Positions 23,087-32,741 are shown, counted from the first letter of the stretch. The stretch: DNA of 38,376 nt from an uncultured Muribaculum sp. (GCF_910583865.1 NZ_CAJTYX010000028.1:1-38376), one strand, 5' to 3'. Numbers and translations are program-made. Notes: a model not told the origin generated them from the letters alone.

Positions 23087-23557
23087 TCAGAATGAAATTT
23101 CGACGATTTCGAACTTGGCCGTGCCTGCCGGAATCTTGATTTCCACGATTTCGCCGAGTTTATGGCCGAGCAGGCCCTGGGCCACGGGTGTGGACTGGGC
23201 GAGCTTCTTCTCGCGCAGGTTGGCCTCGGAGTCGGCCACGATAGTGTACTCCATGGTCATGCCGTTGGCCACATTGCGTATCTTGACTTTGTTGAGCACC
23301 TGCACCTCTTCGGTGTTGAGCTTCGACTCGTCGAGGATGCGCGCGTTGGCCACGAGATCCTTGAGCTGTGAAATCTTCATCTCAAGCATACCCTGGGCCT
23401 CCTTTGCGGCGTCGTATTCGGAATTTTCTGAGAGGTCTCCCTTGTCGCGGGCCTCTGCGATAGCACGTGATATCTCCGGACGCTTCACGCTTTCAAGGTA
23501 AGCGATCTCGTCCATCTTCTTCTTGTACCCTTCGCGGGTCATGTAGGTGATAGCCAT
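23087..23557 (-). CDS. greA: Transcript cleavage factor GreA
   Basis: A 156-residue GreA that rescues backtracked RNA polymerase by stimulating cleavage of the RNA 3' end. The N-terminal coiled coil carries the acidic tip motif GDLSENSEYDAAKEAQ, followed by the FKBP-like C-terminal domain (residues 80-156, with TPVAQGLLGHKLGEIVEI). I start it at 23557 (MAITYMTREGY), which gives the normal GreA length; the frame is open further upstream. The promoter -7 element lies about 115 bases upstream. Confidence 0.96.
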   Translation of the reverse strand: MAITYMTREGYKKKMDEIAYLESVKRPEISRAIAEARDKGDLSENSEYDAAKEAQGMLEMKISQLKDLVANARILDESKLNTEEVQVLNKVKIRNVANGMTMEYTIVADSEANLREKKLAQSTPVAQGLLGHKLGEIVEIKIPAGTAKFEIVEISF

Positions 23558-23673
23558 ATTTCTGTTTTTTAAATTGACAAAAAAATTAAAGGAATCTCGA
23601 CCCATCCGGGCGAGACCCTTACGCTGAACTTGCGCCACACTGTCATGGTGGCGGCTTCCTAAATGTTACGATG

Positions 23674-23681
23674 CAAAGGTA
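23674..23681 (-). promoter_or_regulatory. -7 element of the greA-HIT operon
   Basis: TACCTTTG on the minus strand fits the Bacteroidetes -7 box. No clear TTG is present about 20 bases upstream. It would give a leader of about 110 bases before the greA ATG at 23557. Confidence 0.55.
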
Positions 23682-23805
23682 GGCATTTAATTTCATATCG
23701 TGAGCATTTGTAAACATGTTTTATAACACCTGATTCTGATGAATGGATGATTTTAACAATTATATTGAAAACAATTGTATGCAGGATGACGTTTTATTTG
23801 CAGAA

Positions 23806-23864
23806 CCGCGGAATAGCGGCGGGATATGAAATCCCGATTGTGGTTAATGGCGGATGAAATCGCC
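23806..23864. repeat. Cluster of three small hairpins
   Basis: In the gap between the greA promoter and the terminator at 23896 lie three hairpins: CCGC/GCGG (23806-23819), GGGAT-ATGAA-ATCCC (23821-23835) and GGCG..CGCC around GATGAAAT (23849-23864). The last two share ATGAAAT in the loop region. No coding frame is convincing here. The rest of the gap (23682-23805) is AT-rich and shows nothing I can name. Confidence 0.45.
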
Positions 23865-23895
23865 GCCGGTCGCTTGTTCCGAACAAATATTCACG

Positions 23896-23932
23896 AAAAA
23901 AGATGCGACCCCTTGCGCAGGGAGTCGCATCT
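23896..23932 (-). terminator. Strong intrinsic terminator after the modular secreted protein gene
   Basis: On the minus strand AGATGCGAC and GTCGCATCT form a 9-base stem, extended by CCC/GGG pairs, followed by a T-run (plus-strand A-run at 23896-23900). It starts 24 bases after the stop of the 23956-28263 gene. Confidence 0.9.
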
Positions 23933-23955
23933 TCTTCTTTGGTAGTATATATTTA

Positions 23956-26900
23956 TCAGCGCAGGATACGCTTGGAGGATGTGCCGTCGGGGAAACGCAC
24001 TATGTAGACGTTTCCTTTGACGGGGGCTTTCACTTCCACACCCTGGAGATTGTAGTATATGGGTTCACCCTCGAGTCCGTCGGCGGTTATGCCGTCGATG
24101 CCCGACGTGGAGACGACGACATCGTTGGAGAACGGCGACTCGCCTACGTGGTAGAGGGTGGTGACATTATATACATGGCTTCCGTCGGATGTGGCATCGA
24201 CATATTCCTCTCCATCGGTCGTAGCCAGCCACACGCCGTCGCGATAGATGTTGTAGCCCTTTATCTCAATCTTCTCCATCGGAGCGGTAGCGGGAGTGAA
24301 GGATATGTCATCAATGACGATACCCTTGTTGTCCTGCGTGGAGAGTGATGCACGTATGGCTGCATACTTTGCGTCATCGGGAAGAGTCACCTCGTATCTT
24401 ACAAATCCCTTCTCCGGATCGCTCTCGAAACCTGCAGGCACATCCATAGGCTCTCCATAAGGGGTGAAGTCGTCGATGGAGGTGCCTGTGGACGAATACA
24501 GCACCTGAATCTTCTCGGGTCTGATCTGCCCGAAGCTCACCGCTGCCGAATGAGCCCAGAACGATATGGTCGTTTCTCCCGGGAAAAGTTGCGGGAGAAT
24601 CAGCCAGTCGGAGCTTTCACCCTCGTTAGCACCCCATGCCACGAAAGAATTCTTGCCCGAGCGGGCATTGACGCCTAATCTCGACAGGTCGAGTTCGGGA
24701 TATGTGCCGACATGCGCCACCTGGAATGCCATAGGCGCATTTGCGTTTGGCTGCATGAACCAGGAGGAGGCTACCACAGTCGACTTGCGGTCGGCGTCAT
24801 ACATCATGTAGTCACCGATAGAGCCGGCAGGATTGTCGGCGGTCACACCACCGAAGTCCCATGCGGTAAACGACTCCAGGTCGTCGGTAAACGCTCCGGG
24901 GTTGCGTTCCTCGGCGGCGTGCTCCCATGTCAGTCTCACCGCGTCGCGCTCCACAGCGGCGGCAAGGGTGGATATGGCCGGGAGGCGCGGGGTGTCGACG
25001 TGTACCGACATCATGGACTCATTGTTGGAAGCAAGCTCGTCGCCGTCGATTACCACCTCGGCCTTAAGCTCGATGTCGGTGACATTGACCGGGAACGTGA
25101 CATCGACCGGCACGGTAATAAAGGCATCGGATGCGACAGCCTCACCGCGTCCGCTCGCAAGTATGCGTCCTTCACCCGATAGGTTTATGACATAATCCGA
25201 TGCTGCGGCGACTCCATCGTTGAGCAACTTTACGGAATATGTCGCCGACGTGCCACCCACCACCTTGGTCGGACCGCTGAATGAGACAATGCCGAGATCC
25301 ACGTTGTGCATGTCGGCAATACGTATATTGTCGAGCATCATGTCGATGTACTCCTGTGAGGATGCACGGAAACGCACCTGGAAGCAATCGGAACTCTTGA
25401 ACCGGGTGAGGTCGATGCTGACGCACTGCCATTCGGCGCACTCCGCCGACATGCTTTTCACTGTCTCCCACGAGACTCCACGGTCGGGCGACACACTGAC
25501 GTCGAATGCTATAGGCCCTTCGGGTGAATTCATCCAGAACTTCAGCACGGGCGATTTCAAGGTGGTCAGGTCGATGACGGGCGACACCAGCGAAATCGTA
25601 CCCTTAGAGGAATATTTCACCCATCCAAGGTCGCCGTCCTGGGAATAGTCGATACCGTCATATCCCTTGGTGGTGGGCGTCCACGAGGGGTAATCCGGTC
25701 CTTCCTGCACCGTCACCCACGGCGACATGGTCTCCTTGCCACCGGCGAATGATTCCGCGAACGGGGCAGCGTAGGCGTTGCCGAAAGTGATGCTGTTTGA
25801 GCGTGTGCCTGTGCTGCTACCGGTGGCATTGGATGCGAATACGATGTACTGGAGGACTTGCTGCACTTCAACCGGTCGGCTTTCATCGGTATAGGAACAG
25901 CCGGGGAGGTCTCTTGCGATGTCCGCGGAGTTGGAGGCGAGCGCCACCCTGTAGGTGATCGATTCCGGGGCGATATATCCGCCGTTGGCGCCCACGGCAG
26001 GGGCTTCCCACGTAAGGATGGCGCTGCTGCCCTGCTGGCGCAGCATGACATCGGACACAGGCGCAGGCGTGTCAAGACCGACATAGGCCGAAGCGATCGA
26101 TGCATAGCCCTTCCCTGCAGCGCTGTAGAATACCATTGAATATTCATTCATCCCGTGGATCGGAGACTTGTCGGTAATCGAAACCGTTTGACCCGGTACG
26201 GGATTGTCGACAGAGCCGATGAAGTTTCCGGTGGTAAGATTGGTAAGCTCGGCTTTTACAAGGGTTTCGAGAGTCGATCCATCGACCGCTTCAGCAGGGG
26301 CGACAGAAGAAACCGTGGCTTCGATAGCCCCCATTGGGGCGGCATTGACAAACATGTCGGCCGGTGCGGCCGGCGCTCCTCCGGCAACAGGTTCGGAGAC
26401 CCTGATGCTATACATATATATGCCGCTCATGTACTTCTCGCTGATGCCGTGGATCCCCAGATGGTATGTTCCGTCGGCTTCCGGGATGAACACTGTAGAG
26501 GAAGTCTCATTATTGCCTGTGGTAAGGACGGTAGAGCCGAGTACCGGGATGGTCATGTCTGCGGCGGATGGTGAGGTTCCGGCCTTGACTTCGAAATGCT
26601 CCTCATATCTCGCGGTTGACGAGCGTGCCACTACTTCTATGGTGTAGCGGCAGCCGCCTTTAAACTCAATGGGCGGAGTGATTATCCAGTCGTCCGTGTT
26701 GTTTGTGCGATGATAGTCGCAACGTACACCGTTGATGCTCCATGTCCATGTCTTGCCGTCGGCATTGGCGTCGATGACAGTGCAGAACTTGAATTGTTCC
26801 TCGTCGGTGAAGTCGAGCAAGAGCGGGGCTGAGAACGTGGTGCCGAGAGTCAGCGGTGCAGATATTGCGGCTGTTCCATGTTTTCCGGCATATGATGCGG

Positions 26901-28263
26901 CCACATGATAGCGATAGTCGCCCAACAGCGAAGGGAGTGCCACATCGGTGCAAGATGTCGCGGGAATGTCAGCGGCTACGGTCTTGCCGTCGGGCATGCG
27001 CGTTACTGTGTATGTGATTGCTGCCGGATCGACATGTCCGCCGTTGGCGCCGGCGGACACGGCATCCCAGCTTACAACCACGGCATCGGCGCTCTTCTTG
27101 GCGGACACCGAAGCCGGGGAGGCGGGAACATCGTCACCGGCATATACGGATATGCGGGACTGTGCGCCACGGCCGTCGGAAGATACGGCATAGACGGTCA
27201 GGCAGTGCAAGCCTTCGGCGAAAGTGACATCGCGGCTGACCGAGGCGCCGGGAGCTGCTTCTCCGGTCATTGTCTCCTTGCCGTCATCCTCCACGACATA
27301 GCGCAGCGTTGCGGTAATCTTGTCACCGGCTATGGTCGCCGTCGGCATCGTGAAAGCGACAGTCCCCGAGAGTGAGTTGCCCTCAAGGTTTACGGACAGC
27401 ATCTCCACAGCCTGCGGACCTTTGAGGTCGGCCACCGAACTTCGGGAATAGAGTCCTGTGAATTCCTCGTCATTCTTGAACGTACACACGCGTGTAGCAG
27501 CACCTGTGGCCGTATCAATCCTGAACAGAGCCGACAGGTCGGCATTGCAGGCCGCCCAATACATCTCCTTGGTGGTAAAGTCGAAGCACCCCGACTGGTT
27601 CCAACGTGCGGGCACGAATCCGGTGGGTCCGACGAGGATATGGTCACCGGTGGCGCGGTCGAAACGATAGAGGTCGCCGGTAGAGGCGACACCGAATATG
27701 TCACCGTCATCATCGGCTGCCAATGCGATAAAGGCCATCGGGGCGGAGCCTTCACGCAGGTCTATATCCTTGATTTCAGCCACGGTGCCGTCGGAAAGAT
27801 TCAGTGTGCCGAACACGAATCCGGATCCGGAAGGGTTGAGGAACACGCCATAGACCTTATTGTCGACAGGACACCAGGTGAGGTCGGACGCTGTGGTGGT
27901 GAGCGGTATGTCGGTCTGCGACAGCAGCGTCCACGAATCTGCGTCATAGGCATACATGGTGTTTTTCTGAATCTTCCCGGTGTTGGGCACATGGGTCAGC
28001 ACATAATACTTACCGTCGACATAGACAGCACCGCCGTTGGCATAGATATTCGTGGCTCCGGGATGGTATTCGAGAGTAACCACGGGATTTTCCTCGGCAA
28101 GAAACTTATAGATGCCGGCGTTCGTGGCATCCTCGTCGCCCCAGCTGCGGGTATAGATGAGATTGCCGTAGAGGGTAGGGGTGAGGGATGCAACGGCATG
28201 GGCTACACCCGTAAGACTCATGCAGAATAAGAACGCAAGAGCCGATAACAAGCTTTTTCGCAT
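23956..28263 (-). CDS. Large modular secreted protein (FnIII, adhesin-type domains, T9SS-like end)
   Basis: A 1435-residue protein. The start at 28263 (MRKSLLSALAFLF) gives a clean signal peptide; an earlier in-frame ATG lies in an intergenic hairpin. Approximate order: strand-rich, propeller-like N-terminal part (25-280); an Ig-like unit (290-375); a fibronectin type III domain (380-475); a jelly-roll-like unit with TDDWIITPPIEF (475-625); two more FnIII-like units (630-830); a cleaved-adhesin or choice-of-anchor J domain (840-985); a CARDB-like unit (990-1085); a second choice-of-anchor J domain with SSDWLILPQLFPG (1110-1310); FnIII-like (1315-1375). The last 50 residues (YYNLQGVEV, VYIVRFPDGTSSKRIL) look like the short C-terminal sorting domain of Bacteroidales. 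It probably sits at the surface and binds glycan or host protein. It is downstream of the GH2 gene. Confidence 0.85.
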   Translation of the reverse strand: MRKSLLSALAFLFCMSLTGVAHAVASLTPTLYGNLIYTRSWGDEDATNAGIYKFLAEENPVVTLEYHPGATNIYANGGAVYVDGKYYVLTHVPNTGKIQKNTMYAYDADSWTLLSQTDIPLTTTASDLTWCPVDNKVYGVFLNPSGSGFVFGTLNLSDGTVAEIKDIDLREGSAPMAFIALAADDDGDIFGVASTGDLYRFDRATGDHILVGPTGFVPARWNQSGCFDFTTKEMYWAACNADLSALFRIDTATGAATRVCTFKNDEEFTGLYSRSSVADLKGPQAVEMLSVNLEGNSLSGTVAFTMPTATIAGDKITATLRYVVEDDGKETMTGEAAPGASVSRDVTFAEGLHCLTVYAVSSDGRGAQSRISVYAGDDVPASPASVSAKKSADAVVVSWDAVSAGANGGHVDPAAITYTVTRMPDGKTVAADIPATSCTDVALPSLLGDYRYHVAASYAGKHGTAAISAPLTLGTTFSAPLLLDFTDEEQFKFCTVIDANADGKTWTWSINGVRCDYHRTNNTDDWIITPPIEFKGGCRYTIEVVARSSTARYEEHFEVKAGTSPSAADMTIPVLGSTVLTTGNNETSSTVFIPEADGTYHLGIHGISEKYMSGIYMYSIRVSEPVAGGAPAAPADMFVNAAPMGAIEATVSSVAPAEAVDGSTLETLVKAELTNLTTGNFIGSVDNPVPGQTVSITDKSPIHGMNEYSMVFYSAAGKGYASIASAYVGLDTPAPVSDVMLRQQGSSAILTWEAPAVGANGGYIAPESITYRVALASNSADIARDLPGCSYTDESRPVEVQQVLQYIVFASNATGSSTGTRSNSITFGNAYAAPFAESFAGGKETMSPWVTVQEGPDYPSWTPTTKGYDGIDYSQDGDLGWVKYSSKGTISLVSPVIDLTTLKSPVLKFWMNSPEGPIAFDVSVSPDRGVSWETVKSMSAECAEWQCVSIDLTRFKSSDCFQVRFRASSQEYIDMMLDNIRIADMHNVDLGIVSFSGPTKVVGGTSATYSVKLLNDGVAAASDYVINLSGEGRILASGRGEAVASDAFITVPVDVTFPVNVTDIELKAEVVIDGDELASNNESMMSVHVDTPRLPAISTLAAAVERDAVRLTWEHAAEERNPGAFTDDLESFTAWDFGGVTADNPAGSIGDYMMYDADRKSTVVASSWFMQPNANAPMAFQVAHVGTYPELDLSRLGVNARSGKNSFVAWGANEGESSDWLILPQLFPGETTISFWAHSAAVSFGQIRPEKIQVLYSSTGTSIDDFTPYGEPMDVPAGFESDPEKGFVRYEVTLPDDAKYAAIRASLSTQDNKGIVIDDISFTPATAPMEKIEIKGYNIYRDGVWLATTDGEEYVDATSDGSHVYNVTTLYHVGESPFSNDVVVSTSGIDGITADGLEGEPIYYNLQGVEVKAPVKGNVYIVRFPDGTSSKRILR

Positions 28264-28284
28264 TACAGTGGAATATATACATGC

Positions 28285-28320
28285 GTATGCCGGGCCATGA
28301 TGCATTACGGCCCGGTATAC
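28285..28320 (-). other. Intercistronic hairpin between GH2 and the modular protein gene
   Basis: GTATGCCGGGCC (28285-28296) and GGCCCGGTATAC (28309-28320) pair over 12 positions with one wobble and a 12-base loop. It begins nine bases after the GH2 stop codon. No T-run follows on the minus strand, so an mRNA-stabilising or processing role is more likely than full termination. Confidence 0.65.
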
Positions 28321-28329
28321 GTTGGATTA

Positions 28330-30825
28330 TTATTTGGTGTCAAGGGTCAGGGTAGCGGATTTCACGCCGGGAGCTGAAGCCTTGAAGGTGATTCTGCCGG
28401 GTGTGTCGGCAGTGCGGACTACGGCTGTCAGCTGTCCGTGGAAGAGCGACATCTGTGGTGCCTGGAACGATTCAAGCGACGCTGGGTCGCCATTGGCGGC
28501 GGCATGGTAGGAACCTGCGCCCTTCACTGAGAATTTCACCTTCTGCGAGGCGTCGGGGCAAAGGTTTCCGTCCTTGTCGACCACCTTGACATTGATGAAA
28601 GCCATGTCGTGTCCGTCGGCCAAGTAACCGTCGCGGTCGGCGGTCAGCACGAGCTTGTAAGGCTTGCCGGCAGTGTGCATCTCGGCGGTGTCTACAGGCG
28701 CGCCGGAGGCATCGTAGGCCACCACTTTAAGTGTGCCGGGCTCATACTTGGTATCCATCCACATCAGTCGGTATCTCTTCTGCCGTTCGAAGCTTTTCTG
28801 AGCCGCCTCGGTGTAGGAACTGTCGATGCCTACCGAAAGGTCTTTCTTGCGTCTCCCTTGGCTAACCCCGTTGATAAACAGCTCTGCCTCGGGATGGTTG
28901 GTATAGACGAACACGGGAGTCACCTCGCCTTCGCGGCCCGGGAATGTCCAGTGGGGCACGATGTGCAGCGTGGACGCGTCGCGGTTCCAATGGCTGCGAT
29001 AGAGGTAGTAGCGGTCCTTGGGGATACCTGCGAGGTCGATGATGCCGAACAGCGAGCTATGGCTCGGCCAGTTTGTATAATAAGGCGTAGGCTCGCCGAG
29101 GTAGTCGAATCCGGTCCATACGAATTCCCCTATGCAGTAAGGGAGGTCCTCATGCTGTATGAAATCATCCTCGGGTAGGTTCGACCAGCCGCAATGTTCC
29201 ACGTCGTAGCCCGAAGCCTGGTGGTCATCATACGTGGCCATGGCCTTTCGCTCCACCGGAAATTTGTAGACACCTCTGGAGCTTACAGTAGAGGCGGTCT
29301 CTGTGCCGAGCACGATCTGCTGGGGGAGCTTCTGATATGCCTCCCGGTATTTGAATGGGCGGTAGTTGAAGCCGGCGACATCCATTATGGCGGCGAAATT
29401 GTTGTTGAGCACCGCGTCGGGGCCGTCCATGCCCTGTGTGACGGGGCGTGTCGGGTCGAGCCTGTGGCATATGTTCTGTAGGAAATATGCGGTCTTTACA
29501 TCACCCGGATGCCATTGCTCCGACACCTCGTTGCCGATGCACCACATCACCACTGACGGGTTGTTGCGGTAGTTCCTTATGAGATTGGTGAGATCCTTCT
29601 CGGCCCAGTCGTCGAAGAGGAGGTTGTAGCCGTTCTTCACCTTCGGTCGTTTCCATTCATCGAAGCTCTCGGCCATCACCATCATCCCCATCTCGTCGCA
29701 TGCCTTTATCAGCTCCGGGGCAGGCATGTTGTGGGAGGTGCGTATGGCGTTGCACCCCATATCCTTCAGCATGCGTATCTGGCGGCGTATGGCGGCATCG
29801 TTGACGGCGGCGCCGAGCGGGCCGAGGTCATGATGGTTGCAGACGCCTTTGAACACTGTCTTTTCGCCATTCAGGAAGAACCCTTCGTTGGGGCGCACCT
29901 CTATCGAGCGAATTCCGAATGTTGTGAGGTATTCGTCCTTGACGACGCTTCCGTCGATAAGCTCGCTTTTGGCGCGGTAAAGCTCGGGCGAATCGGGCGA
30001 CCACAGCGCGGGGTGCATGACCACGAACGACTGGCGCACGGTGCTGTCGTTGTACTGTAGGTCGGCGAGGCGTGTCGTGGTCGACTTCACCATCTCTCCG
30101 TCGGGCGAATAGATTGAGGTGCGTAGCGAATAGGCCGACTCGTCGGCCCCGGCAGGGAGCTTTATCTCGGTGGCGACGTCGACCTTGGCCCACTCCTTGC
30201 TGACTTCGGGAGTGGTGATGCTGGTGCCCCACACCGGTATGTGGGCCGCATCTGTGACGAGCAGGTGGACGTTGCGGTAAAGTCCCGCGCCCGGATACCA
30301 TCGCGAGGACTCGGGCAGGTTCTCCAGACGCACGGCGATATTGTTTTTCTCGCTTGGTTTTACAAGGTCGGTTATGTCGAAATGGAATGAATTATAGCCG
30401 TACGGCCAGTATCCCGCTTCTTTGCCGTTGACATACACGCGCGCATGCGACATGGCTCCGTCAAACTTCAAGGTGACACGCTCGCCGTTCTTAAGTGCGG
30501 GAATGTCGACATCGTTGCGATACCATCCGGTGCCTACGAACGGTAGTCCGCCCGTGCGTCCGGCATGTTCCATGGCCTCTTTCTGGCCGTCCTGGGCGAT
30601 AGCCACTTTCTGCATGTCGTTCTGCCAGCTGAATGGCCCGTAGATGGCCCAGTCATGTGGAACGGTGACCTGCTGCCACGAGCGGTCGTCGTAGGCGGGA
30701 GACGAAAATACAGTGCTGTCTTGCCGGGTAAATCGCCATCCCTTTTCGAGGAGCTGGCTGCTGCGCGCCGATGCGCTCAATGCTACCGCCGCCGTCAGAG
30801 CCAGACAGGAAAGGGTTCTTTTCAT
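28330..30825 (-). CDS. GH2 family glycoside hydrolase, beta-galactosidase type
   Basis: An 831-residue enzyme with a signal peptide (to about residue 20). The domain order is typical of GH2: an N-terminal sugar-binding jelly roll (25-200), an Ig-like sandwich (200-305), the TIM barrel (310-610), and C-terminal Ig-like units including a DUF4982-type region and a last Big-type unit (about 720-831). The catalytic acid/base is Glu433 in WCIGNEVSE and the nucleophile is Glu509 in VLGTETAS. Such enzymes retain anomeric configuration and most often remove terminal beta-galactose; other GH2 activities cannot be excluded. No lipobox, so it is likely periplasmic. It has its own promoter at 30872-30902, separate from the susC transcript. 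Confidence 0.92.
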   Translation of the reverse strand: MKRTLSCLALTAAVALSASARSSQLLEKGWRFTRQDSTVFSSPAYDDRSWQQVTVPHDWAIYGPFSWQNDMQKVAIAQDGQKEAMEHAGRTGGLPFVGTGWYRNDVDIPALKNGERVTLKFDGAMSHARVYVNGKEAGYWPYGYNSFHFDITDLVKPSEKNNIAVRLENLPESSRWYPGAGLYRNVHLLVTDAAHIPVWGTSITTPEVSKEWAKVDVATEIKLPAGADESAYSLRTSIYSPDGEMVKSTTTRLADLQYNDSTVRQSFVVMHPALWSPDSPELYRAKSELIDGSVVKDEYLTTFGIRSIEVRPNEGFFLNGEKTVFKGVCNHHDLGPLGAAVNDAAIRRQIRMLKDMGCNAIRTSHNMPAPELIKACDEMGMMVMAESFDEWKRPKVKNGYNLLFDDWAEKDLTNLIRNYRNNPSVVMWCIGNEVSEQWHPGDVKTAYFLQNICHRLDPTRPVTQGMDGPDAVLNNNFAAIMDVAGFNYRPFKYREAYQKLPQQIVLGTETASTVSSRGVYKFPVERKAMATYDDHQASGYDVEHCGWSNLPEDDFIQHEDLPYCIGEFVWTGFDYLGEPTPYYTNWPSHSSLFGIIDLAGIPKDRYYLYRSHWNRDASTLHIVPHWTFPGREGEVTPVFVYTNHPEAELFINGVSQGRRKKDLSVGIDSSYTEAAQKSFERQKRYRLMWMDTKYEPGTLKVVAYDASGAPVDTAEMHTAGKPYKLVLTADRDGYLADGHDMAFINVKVVDKDGNLCPDASQKVKFSVKGAGSYHAAANGDPASLESFQAPQMSLFHGQLTAVVRTADTPGRITFKASAPGVKSATLTLDTK

Positions 30826-30871
30826 AATAAGTACTTTTTCAATTCAAGGTAATCAATAATGTTTGGTGATA

Positions 30872-30902
30872 CAAATGTAGTACATAATTGACATTAATTC
30901 AA
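30872..30902 (-). promoter_or_regulatory. Promoter of the GH2 gene
   Basis: The minus strand has TTG (30900-30902) and TACATTTG (30872-30879) with 20 bases between, an ideal Bacteroidetes arrangement. Expected start is near 30866, about 40 bases before the ATG at 30825. Confidence 0.78.
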
Positions 30903-31001
30903 ATTTTTGAGTCATGCCTTTATAAAGTTATGTATTATTAGCCAAAAAATTTCTTAATGCAGCGGTTACGGATGGAGGCCTCCTAATATCGGATGGTATG
31001 C

Positions 31002-31041
31002 AAAAACGGCGGTGTGTCACTTTGATGCGACACATCGCCGT
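31002..31041 (-). terminator. Strong intrinsic terminator of the susC-susD operon
   Basis: On the minus strand a 13-base stem with one wobble (plus-strand arms 31006-31018 and 31029-31041) and a 10-base loop is followed by TTTTTG. It lies 21 bases after the stop of the 31063-32712 gene. Confidence 0.9.
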
Positions 31042-31062
31042 CAGTAATTATCTGCGTCGGAA

Positions 31063-32712
31063 TCAGTCGGCAAGCCAGCGCGGGTCGCCTGCTTCGTTGA
31101 GATATATTATGGAGGAATGGTCCTTGATGGTCAGGTCGCCGGCGTCGGGGTTGACGAAGATGTCGGCGGCGGCTGCTCCGGCGCTTGTGGCGTGTATCTG
31201 CGTTCCTCCGAGTTTATAGTCGGTAGTGACGTAGTTGTTGGAGAATGAGGTGCGCGTGCCCGATCCCAGCGAGAGCAGTTCGCCCATGTTGGAAGCGATG
31301 ACGGTGTTGCGCACCGTTACAGCTGAGCGCTCCGTGTTGGATATGTCAATCAGGCGGTTGTTGATACAGAAATCATAGAACGTGACATTCTCTATGATGA
31401 GGTTGACGGGATGTGACGACTGGGAGTGGTTGATGAGGTTGCCCCAACCGAACTTCTCGTTCTGACTGTAGCCTCCGCGTGAGAATGTGCTGTTGCGGAT
31501 GGTGATATTGTCGATTTTGTCGTATGCGCCGACCTCACCCTTGTTTCCCGATCCGAAGGCGAACGTGCCGTATGTGCCGGACTGCCATCCGCATTGGTCA
31601 AACCAGCAGTTGTCTATCTCCACGTTGGCGATATGCTTGGTATTGGCACCCTGGTGACGCCAGAAACCACGGCGTATCTGCCGGAAAACGCAGTTGGTGA
31701 ACGATGCGGTCTCCATCTCATAGGGATTGCCCGAGTTGAAGAAGTACTGGTTGTCCGACTGGTTGCGCAGCTCCACGTTCTCAAATCCGAAAGTGGCCAC
31801 ATTGGCATTGGCGGCAATGCTCCAGGTGCCGTTGAGCACTATTATGGGACGGTCGCCCGTCTCCGGGCCATGGATCACGAATCCTTTCTTTATGGCGAAA
31901 GGCGAGATGGTGTAGGTGGTGCCCGCGAGGAGGTCGTAGACAGTGCCTTCCGGTGTCTCGGGATCGTCGTTGGCGGCAATCAGCATGGCCGAGAAGTCGT
32001 CGGTAGGCTCAACCTCGACAGTGGCGGGAGCCGGTCCGGTAGTGCGCAGCGACACGGCATTGTAAGGTTTGTCGTACTTGCGAGGCTTGGAGGTATCGTA
32101 GATGTTCACGGTATAAAGCGTGGAGGGGACGAGTCCCGTCACATGCAGCTCGCCGGCCTGACGCTCTTCCGAAGTGAGGTAGCGCGACACCGACGGAATC
32201 TCGTCGGAGAGGGCGGGCACTACCGAAAAGCTGTCGACAGGATTGTCCAGGTCGACGCGCCAGCGTATCATGGCGTCGTTGTCGCCGATTTCGGTCTTTG
32301 ACACGCCCATGAGCAGTTGCGCATATTCGGGGCGCGCTTCCGTGGCGAAGTTGCATCGCGCCCATTGCGAGTTGTTTGCTGGGTTTGCCGCGTTCGAGCG
32401 TACACGCACATAGAATGTGGTGGCATAAGGGATGTCCTGTATCGACACGAACGGGTCGGCGGTCTCCACTTCCATGAATAGGCGCTGGTAGTAGCCGTCC
32501 TCGAAGAGTTGCACGGTGTAGCCGACGGCATCGTTGACCTTGTACCACACGAGGGTCATGTCGTTGTGGTTCTTTACGGTGACTTCTGGGCTTGTGGCGA
32601 AGCGCGGCTGGAACAGGTCGCCTCGCGAGGTGAACTTGTCATCGTCGTCGCATGCCGTCATTGCAAGCATGGCTGCGGCAATCGCCGCGAAGCTGGATAT
32701 ATTGTATTTCAT
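31063..32712 (-). CDS. Surface lipoprotein with FnIII, DUF4957 and DUF5123-type domains
   Basis: A 549-residue lipoprotein. I start it at 32712 (MKYNISSFAA), where a signal peptide with lipobox Cys21 (AMTAC) begins; DDDD after the Cys fits surface export. Two fibronectin-like units (about 35-135 and 140-235) are followed by a beta-helix-like part. Residues 245-390 (LLAGTTYTISPFAIKKGFVI, FTNCVFRQIRRGFWR) fit DUF4957. Residues 400-545 (NITIRNSTFSRGG, IENVTFYDFC, VRNTVIASN, NNYVTTDYKLGG) fit DUF5123, which resembles inactive polysaccharide-lyase helices. Such proteins follow SusD in pectin-type glycan loci, so it is probably a glycan-binding partner of the SusCD complex. It lies 29 bases after susD and ends the operon. 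Confidence 0.85.
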   Translation of the reverse strand: MKYNISSFAAIAAAMLAMTACDDDDKFTSRGDLFQPRFATSPEVTVKNHNDMTLVWYKVNDAVGYTVQLFEDGYYQRLFMEVETADPFVSIQDIPYATTFYVRVRSNAANPANNSQWARCNFATEARPEYAQLLMGVSKTEIGDNDAMIRWRVDLDNPVDSFSVVPALSDEIPSVSRYLTSEERQAGELHVTGLVPSTLYTVNIYDTSKPRKYDKPYNAVSLRTTGPAPATVEVEPTDDFSAMLIAANDDPETPEGTVYDLLAGTTYTISPFAIKKGFVIHGPETGDRPIIVLNGTWSIAANANVATFGFENVELRNQSDNQYFFNSGNPYEMETASFTNCVFRQIRRGFWRHQGANTKHIANVEIDNCWFDQCGWQSGTYGTFAFGSGNKGEVGAYDKIDNITIRNSTFSRGGYSQNEKFGWGNLINHSQSSHPVNLIIENVTFYDFCINNRLIDISNTERSAVTVRNTVIASNMGELLSLGSGTRTSFSNNYVTTDYKLGGTQIHATSAGAAAADIFVNPDAGDLTIKDHSSIIYLNEAGDPRWLAD

Positions 32713-32741
32713 GATTCTATCGATTTTGAAAGAAGAGAGGA

